A stretch of 9,458 nt of DNA from a bacterium HR36 (GTDB lineage Bacteria > Planctomycetota > Planctomycetia > Gemmatales > HRBIN36): positions 1 to 9,458 of the forward strand of contig BEIM01000105.1 of the NCBI GenBank assembly GCA_002898995.1, read 5' to 3'. Shown piece by piece: positions 1 to 5,100 of this stretch. The stretch's first letter is position 1. Each line of letters starts with the position of its first letter. The notes under the pieces are model-generated. The model ran no database searches and had not been told where the DNA came from. It saw only the letters and a program-made list of their open reading frames with translations. The position numbers were made by a program, and so were the translations under genes.

Positions 1-505
1 CATCTATTACCGTTAGGGTCTCTATAGTCCCAGTGAGGCCCAATAGGTGGTTCATGATAAAAATCCGGTCGCAGATATTCATCGGTCTTCGGATTATACC
101 AAGAGCCCCGGTCGCTGCCTACTGGGCCGCGTCCACGCCATTCCCAATCCGGACCGGGCGGCTGGGTCGGATAGGCGGGCGGTCGCGGGTACTGCGACGG
201 GGGTATTATTTTTTCTACCGGTTGGGAGACTGGAGGGCGACTGGGCTGGGCTGGCGGACTGGACTCAGGCATCCCAACAATGCGCCAGCCGTTCGGAAAC
301 TTAGATACTGGGCGGATAATCTTGCCCTGTGGACTATCCCAACGCACAACAATACCACGTTCATCTGCATCCGTTGTGCCATAGTAGCGGCACCGAGCCG
401 CCGGTTTCCCGTATTGCTGTTCAAGGTTCGCAATGGCCTCCTCAGCCGTGGCAAACACACGTTCGCTGGATGCCCAATTATGTGATAATCCGCAGGTGTT
501 GACAT
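1..505 (-). CDS. Primase-associated region with proline-rich linker and toxin-like C-terminal domain; partial, frameshifted
   Basis: Reading on the minus strand, an ATG at 505-503 follows an AAAGGAG site with a 5-nt spacer and opens with MSTPADYHII. The frame must then shift by one base near 476-478: adding one T to the T-run gives ...IIWASSERVFATAEEA, after which the frame is open to the window edge. Three parts are visible: (1) about 476-262, a conserved-looking stretch with GIVVRWDSPQGK, IRPVS and GWRIVGMPE, which from memory resembles the segment after the CHC2 finger in phage- or plasmid-type primases; (2) about 261-150, a linker very rich in proline; (3) about 149-1, DWEW...GSWYNPKT...RPDF.H.PPIGPHWDYRDPNG, which from memory resembles C-terminal toxin domains of polymorphic or RHS proteins. 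The usual toprim/primase core is absent. The CHC2 frame upstream runs into this ATG without a stop, so both may be one polypeptide with 505 as an internal start. The C-terminus lies outside the window. Function is uncertain; toxin activity is inference. Confidence 0.5.
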
Positions 506-786
506 AATGTCTCCTTTATGAGGATAGTGGGTATAGGTCGGGCACGCCCTCCCGTTATCTCGTGGCGGAAAGATGCCGTCCCATGTTAGACCTAAACTGT
601 CCAGTATGCCTTCCGTGGAGCACCCCGCAAAACAATGGAGCAAGATTCTACCATCGCTTTTTTACAAATACTCAAACTGGGGTTGTGGTCATCATGCGCG
701 GGACATAGCGCTACCCAGCCGCTTCTGGTCTCGCGAACATACTTCAAGCGCGAAAGTATCTGTGATAGTCTATCGCCAGTTCTCAT
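506..786 (-). pseudogene. CHC2 zinc-finger (DnaG-like primase) N-terminal domain, frameshifted
   Basis: From an ATG at 786-784 the frame reads RLSQILSRLKYV, then GWVALCPAHDDHNPSLSI, and then hits a stop at 592 in the wrong frame. The next frame carries LLHCFAGCSTEGILDSLGLTWDGIFPP. Adding one base to the six-T run at 658-663 (six A on the coding strand) joins them as SICKKSDGRILLHCFAGC. This gives the complete CHC2 pattern: C-P-x-H, then H-C-x3-G-C. CHC2 fingers bind template DNA in DnaG-type primases and in primases of phages and plasmids. No good ribosome site precedes 786: GAGGT directly abuts the ATG. The frame is open upstream only to a stop near 858, so the true start is uncertain. It lies about 110 bp after the excisionase-like gene and runs in frame into the ATG at 505. 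The break sits in a homopolymer, so it could be a sequencing error or a real mutation. The CHC2 identity is clear; the intactness of the gene is not. Confidence 0.72.
509..517 (-). promoter_or_regulatory. Ribosome binding site AAAGGAGAC before ATG 505
   Basis: On the minus strand AAAGGAGAC is followed by ATT and the ATG at 505-503; GGAG is 5 nt from the start. This is the best ribosome site near the CHC2 region. It suggests that translation can begin at 505 independently of the CHC2 head, even though the two share a frame. Confidence 0.55.
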
Positions 787-895
787 ACCTCTACCGTCTT
801 TTCCCTCGCTACCGTAACCTGTGTTCGTCAGGGTTGCACGTGTACGCCTCCTGGCCGCTTAGCCCTTGTATGTGCCCTGCCGACCGTTCGCGAAG

Positions 896-1066
896 TCAAC
901 GCTGGAATGCCTCGCGTGGAATCCGCACTAATCTGCGGCCAAGCCGACACACCTGCATCTCTTCTTGATGAATCAAATTCCACATCGTGCGGTAACTCAC
1001 ATTCACCAGGTCAGCCGCCTCCGCAATCGTCAAATATTCGGCCTCGACCTTTCGTTCCTGCTGCAT
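896..1066 (-). CDS. Excisionase-family helix-turn-helix DNA-binding protein (56 aa)
   Basis: A small complete gene, ATG at 1066-1064 and TGA at 898-896. The product has the classic excisionase/AlpA (MerR-like winged HTH, HTH_17 type) pattern: YLTIAEAADLVNVS (residues 11-24), a recognition-helix segment YRTMWNLIHQEEM (25-37), and a wing VCRLGRRLVRIPREAFQR (39-56). These proteins bind DNA as recombination directionality factors or small transcriptional regulators of integrated elements. The start is firm because AAGGAGGA lies 5 nt upstream. The protein ends right after the wing, so it may be a few residues shorter than relatives, which often continue with a tryptophan-containing tail. It is the first gene of the left module, followed about 110 bp later by the CHC2 primase-like frame, an arrangement expected in an integrative element or plasmid. 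No integrase is visible in the window, so whether it acts as an excisionase or a regulator is open. Confidence 0.82.
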   Translation of the reverse strand: MQQERKVEAEYLTIAEAADLVNVSYRTMWNLIHQEEMQVCRLGRRLVRIPREAFQR

Positions 1067-1070
1067 TGTG

Positions 1071-1078
1071 TCCTCCTT
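1071..1078 (-). promoter_or_regulatory. Strong Shine-Dalgarno AAGGAGGA of the excisionase-like gene
   Basis: The minus strand reads AAGGAGGACACAATG. The GGAGG core is 5 nt from the ATG at 1066, an optimal spacing that fixes the start of the small HTH gene. Confidence 0.8.
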
Positions 1079-1143
1079 ACGGCAAGCTAAGTTTTCGCTC
1101 TGATGCGGCGTAATACCCAGAATTCTTACGTCACGTTGTTGTA

Positions 1144-1173
1144 AGTATAAGCAAGAAAATCAATGGCTTTCAG
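1144..1173 (-). promoter_or_regulatory. Candidate sigma-70-type promoter for the excisionase-like gene
   Basis: On the minus strand CTGAAA (1173-1168, 4 of 6 to TTGACA) is followed after 18 bp by TATACT (1149-1144, 5 of 6 to TATAAT). Transcription would start near 1137, giving a leader of about 70 nt before the ATG at 1066. The prediction rests only on consensus match and position; similar matches occur by chance in AT-rich DNA. Confidence 0.3.
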
Positions 1174-1332
1174 CGGTTTTGTAAACTCTTGGGATTGATG
1201 TCGTCCTTTCGCGAAAGCTACTTAGGCCCTCCGGTCTGGGATGTTTTTGCTTTTTGTTTTATTAGCGTAATCGAGCACCTGCAGGAACCGGCCTGGCTGC
1301 TACACGCCATTACTTAAACCAGGCACGCGGCC

Positions 1333-1376
1333 CGATGATTTAAAATCAAGGTAATTCGAGGCCAATTATTCAAAAT
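1333..1376 (+). repeat. Direct repeat copy 1 (44 bp, about 77 % identical to 1464-1507)
   Basis: The unit starts CGATGATTTAAAATCAAGG and contains the invariant block CAAGGTAATT (1347-1356). Thirty-four of 44 positions match copy 2, and most differences are transitions. The similarity resumes weakly further on (TTATTTAAGC near 1418 against TTAATTAAGC near 1533), so the full unit may be about 95-110 bp. The 3' end of the unit begins an imperfect palindrome (AATTATT 1364-1370 with AATAATT 1402-1408). Confidence 0.6.
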
Positions 1377-1463
1377 TTGTGCTCTAGAACAAAAATTGGG
1401 AAATAATTCACCGGGATTTATTTAAGCATTTTCCCTGTCCTTCCAAAGTGGCAAAGGGAGAAC

Positions 1464-1507
1464 CGATGACTTAGAACCAAGGTAATTTGGACGCAATTAA
1501 TCGAAAT
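1464..1507 (+). repeat. Direct repeat copy 2 (44 bp)
   Basis: Begins CGATGACTTAGAACCAAGG and contains the same CAAGGTAATT block (1478-1487), exactly 131 bp after copy 1. Its 3' end forms the left arm of the strong inverted repeat 1495-1537. Two spaced copies of a binding-site-like unit beside an HTH excisionase-like gene fit integrase/excisionase arm sites, iterons or operators; the sequence does not decide among these. Confidence 0.6.
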
Positions 1508-1537
1508 AGTTATTCGCAACAACTATCTCGATTAATT
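1495..1537. repeat. Near-perfect 17-bp inverted repeat with 9-nt centre
   Basis: Left arm AATTAATCGAAATAGTT (1495-1511) and right arm AACTATCTCGATTAATT (1521-1537) match at 16 of 17 positions. The centre is ATTCGCAAC. The arms are AT-rich and lack a T-run, so an intrinsic terminator is unlikely. A dimeric-protein binding site, a recombination core site or an origin element are all possible. Confidence 0.65.
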
Positions 1538-1769
1538 AAGCGTATCCTTATGTCACTACTCCACCGGTTACCCCGCCAGCGACTCAAGCAACAATCGCCC
1601 TTCGTCCATAGACAAAATGTCAATCGCCACAGTAATTCCGTCAGCCTTACACCACACTGGCTACACTGCTGCGCTCCGACAGGCAAGCGGCGATTTTCTG
1701 GGCAAATTTCGGCGATGTTCGAATCCAGTAGCGTCCTTTTCGATAATCAGCAGGAATACAATGATGGAG

Positions 1770-1800
1770 AACACTGGCCGCAATAGCCGTCTATGGGAAC
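1770..1800 (+). repeat. Short direct repeat, copy A
   Basis: AACACTGGCCGCAATAGCC followed by GTCT and ATGGGAAC. The first 23 bp match copy B (1835-1857) at 19 positions, and TGGGAAC recurs after a 5-bp insertion in copy B. The copies are 65 bp apart. Confidence 0.4.
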
Positions 1801-1834
1801 TACGACCGAAACACTTAGTGAAGGTCCTTCAGCC

Positions 1835-1870
1835 AACACTGGTAGCAATGACCGTCTGCGAGCTGGGAAC
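1835..1870 (+). repeat. Short direct repeat, copy B
   Basis: AACACTGGTAGCAATGACC, then GTCT, then GCGAGCTGGGAAC; pairs with copy A 65 bp upstream. The element is diverged and its role is unknown. On the minus strand both copies encode DG-x-C-x-Q-C in different frames, which may be chance or the trace of a decayed cysteine-rich gene. Confidence 0.4.
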
Positions 1871-1959
1871 ATTTTTTGTTGGCTGGAGGCGTGCAGGATT
1901 CAAAACTAACAGTTCGGTTCTCGGGGTTTATGGGCCGGGAACGTGTTGGTCGTAGGCTG

Positions 1960-1993
1960 CAGGAGCGGCGAGTCGCCTTCTCTTGAGCTCCTG
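1960..1993. other. Nested stem-loop
   Basis: Outer arms CAGGAGC (1960-1966) and GCTCCTG (1987-1993) pair over 7 bp and enclose a second hairpin GGCG-AGT-CGCC (1967-1977 including flanks). No T-run follows on either strand. It lies about 180 bp beyond the helicase stop codon, where an RNA 3'-end structure would be plausible. Confidence 0.3.
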
Positions 1994-2173
1994 GCTCCGT
2001 CTGTGGACGGGGGATGTGTTTTTCATCGGCGGGAGGATGATGGCCTGGCTGGAAGTTCCATGTTTCCCAGCACTTCCCGCTCTGGCCGATGCTCTTCTCG
2101 AGGAGGCACAAAAGTGGGGATAGGTCAGAGGTTACACACCTTCCCGTGGAGACGCCGTCAGGGGAGAAGAGAT

Positions 2174-5100
2174 TCAAATTCTGCGGCGTGCCTGGAGAGC
2201 TTGCTCGACTTGCCTGGCGCACATCCCGGCGTCTTTCCAGATCGTCCGGCCCCAGAAGGTTAGCACTAACCAACCCACAAGCTGCAGGCGATTGCGCTTT
2301 TTGGCATCGAGGACGAGAGTTTCGGGGAGGCCGTGGTAGGCATAACCGTCGCAGAAAACAGCTATCTTGAGATCGGGCCAGGCAAAGTCGGGAACGGTCA
2401 GCAGCCGACCTTCTTCGTCCTTTATCTCGAAGTCGCGTTGGAAATCGGAAATACCCAATCGCGCGAGTTCGGCCCGCAGCATCTCCTCGATTTCCCCCTT
2501 GGGGTAGGGGCGGAAGGTTTCCTCGGTACCCTGAGCCCGGGCCTCGAGCATCTCAGCCAGCTTTTGGCAGCTGGCGCCATAGCAGGCAGACTGGGTCTCG
2601 ACCGAATCTAAGCTCGCCAACTCCACTAAGATGTCGCGGACGAGATTTTTGTCGAACAAACCATGCCAGCTTTGGTTGCGGTAGTGCTTGAGGCAAAGGT
2701 AACAAGCCTTGACGCAGTCGTGCCCGTAAAGGGCCTCCTGTGCAGCACGGGCGACCTCGGCTAGCCGCTCGGCCATCTCCTCCAGATAACCTGCCCCGCC
2801 AGGTACCGTCTCATAAAAGACGATCTGTTCGATCGGAAGGCCACCGAAGACAGGTTTCCGAACAAACACCCCGAGTTCTTCAGGCTCCAGTTGCAGCAAT
2901 CGTCCTGCTCCGGCGCGTAAGGCTTCGGCAAGCGTTACCATCGTCGGGGACAGCATATGGCGACCTACAGTTCTGGCGTCCTCCCGTCCAGGCAGGCTTA
3001 GCACTAGGCAGTCGGCCTGAAATCGATGGGCTAGAATCAAGGGGACAGGCTCCGCATTGCAGAAGCGTGCGTGATACTCCCGCCACCGCTGCACTTGGTT
3101 CGCGTGAGTGAGATCCGTTGGTTCGTAGGGTAAGTGGCGGCCACAATCGGGGCACAGCCAGAAATGCTGACCTTCCCCCAGTGTACTCTCCAGAGGTCCC
3201 CAGTTGGTGACGAGGATCTCGGCGAGGTTCAGCAGCTCGACGGGATGCAGGGGGTAGGGATAAAGGCGGCACTGAAGCGCCGACCCTCCAATCAGATACT
3301 CCCGCCGGTCGAAGACCAACCGCTGGCGTGATTCCTCTTCCGAGGTGATGCGGAGGTTCTCCTCGGCTTCGAAGGCTTCGACGAAGAGCAGATCCTTTGC
3401 CGGTCCTAAAGGCGTCTGGCAGCGCGGGCAGGTATTCCGCCCGCTTTCCACGACTTCATCGCACTGCGGGCAGAAGTGGAAGGACTCGAGCCGCCCCGCA
3501 GCCTCGGCGTCGCTTCGCGCCTGCCCTCTTTTGCCAGGCCCTCCGGGATAGAGGACGCGAATAGAGCGCAGCTTGTGCCCGTTAGCATAGACGAAGTTGC
3601 CCGGGGCGAACTCCTCGATCGCAATAGCTGCTCCTCGGAAGATGGTGGGGGTGTCGGGCACGCCCGGATCAAGGCTGAAGGTGTCGAGCGGGAATTGATA
3701 CGCCGGAAGTACCTGCCGGGTTGCCAGGTAGTTCAAGATGTAGGCCCGTTCAGGGTCCTGGGTTATTTCATAGTAGGCTCGCTTGCGCGCAGCAGCCTTT
3801 TTCTCATCCTGCCGTGGAGAACCGATAGCGGAGTATTCTCGGAACTCCCGATCAAGCTGCTCCACCCGTTGCCACCAGCGCTCGAGCGCCCCTGTCAGTT
3901 CCCCCTCAAAGTCCTCCACCAGTGCTTGTACATCCTCCTCGCCATAGCGTGCTACCAGCTTTGCTTCACGATCATACTCCGTAACCTTGAGGATCGCCTG
4001 AACAAGTTGATCACGGCGCTCGCGGATCTCGCGGAAAAGCGGTTCCAGCTCTTCTCGCTGCCATCGGGTCGGGCGCTGCACGTCGTCCAGCAGATCCTTA
4101 AGAAGGTATGGCAGTTCGCTCTCCAGTTGAGCGAGCAAGTAAGAGCGCAGGTGGCGCAAAACAATCCTGGGGTTGTCGAGCCGCAACTTCGGAGGATCGA
4201 ATCGCCCAGCGACGAACCATTCCGGCCGCTCGAAGGCGTGGCGGTCGTGTGCGCCGGCGGCGCAAAAAGTCGAAACAAACCCGATCCGGAGCCGCCGACC
4301 TGCTCGCCCAACCCGCTGGGCGTAATTGGCGGGTGTGGGCGGGGCGTTGCGGAGCACAACCGTCAGGAGCGGCCCAATGTCAACACCCAGTTCCAGGGTC
4401 GGAGTACAGACCAAGGCGTCGAGCTTGCCCTCCTTGAAATCGGTCTCGCGGCGTGCCCGCTCCTCACCGGAGATCTGGGCGCTGTGCTCGGCCAAAGCAA
4501 ACCGGCGCGGGGGGCGCTCCAGGTAAAGGCGAACATAGTAATTGTCTCGGTCCAGGGACACGGGTATCAGCAAGCCCGTCTGACATTTAGGGGTCGGGCA
4601 TGTTGATAGGTGATACGGACGCCACGTCTGACACGCATTGCAACGGTAACCTTCTTCGGAAAAGTGCAGCCGGATGCGGCGGGGATCGATCTGGAGAATC
4701 CGCAACTGCGAGGTACGTTCATTTGCCGGGATTGGGAACTTGGTCGTTACGTCGAACAAGATTTCGTGCTCAAGGAGAAGCGGTATCGCAGCGCGCAAAA
4801 ATTCCTCTGCTTGCTCCCGGCCACCCAGAACCCGGGCGACCACCTTCTGGGTAGCGGTGAGCTGGCCCGCGCGAGGGTTCTCCTGGACGAAGCCCATGAC
4901 TCGCCCAGCCTTGCGCAGGTGATCGGGCCGGTCCAGGGCAAACGCCTTGGGTTGGCGGTCCCGATCGGGGAAGCGCACGGCATAAGGATCGGCCTCGAGT
5001 TCCCGGTAGCGACGCTTCTTGCTCGGGTCGATGTATTCGATGAAGAAAGGCAAGGTTGTGCCGGTTTCCTGACGACCATCGTAAGCCACGGCCCGGTTCT

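Larger units (their letters stand above)
1067..2173. other. 1.1-kb intergenic region without a convincing gene
   Basis: This stretch separates the end of the helicase gene from the start of the HTH gene. Its base composition is mixed: 1230-1540 is AT-rich and 1920-2173 is GC-rich. Open frames of up to about 150 codons exist on both strands, but none has a recognisable motif, a good ribosome site or convincing protein-like composition. It does contain two families of direct repeats, a long inverted repeat, a 12-bp perfect palindrome (CTTTCGCGAAAG at 1206-1217) and a nested stem-loop. I found no tRNA and no hairpin followed by a T-run that could serve as an intrinsic terminator for the defence operon. 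Confidence 0.6.

Noticed and set aside
1206..1217. Perfect 12-bp palindrome CTTTCGCGAAAG
   Set aside because: Single short palindrome, too far from a clear promoter to call an operator; kept only as a note in the intergenic entry.
1220..1262. Possible terminator before the T-rich stretch near 1242
   Set aside because: The GC-rich bases ahead of the T-run form no stem longer than 3 bp.
1712..1730. GTTCGAATCC resembling a tRNA T-loop
   Set aside because: The flanking bases do not pair as a T-stem and no acceptor, D or anticodon arms can be drawn upstream.
1617..1955. 112-codon plus-strand frame, continuing after a stop as MMAWLEVPCFP...EEAQKWG to about 2120
   Set aside because: The tail looks mildly protein-like, but there is no known motif and no convincing ribosome site.
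1815..2273. 152-codon minus-strand frame overlapping the helicase end
   Set aside because: Low-complexity proline/arginine-rich composition, overlaps the conserved nuclease domain in another frame, and has no ribosome site. Only its last residues drew a second look.
3476..4606. 376-codon open frame on the plus strand
   Set aside because: Lies wholly antisense to the helicase, has no recognisable motif, and arises from the GC-biased codon pattern of the true gene.
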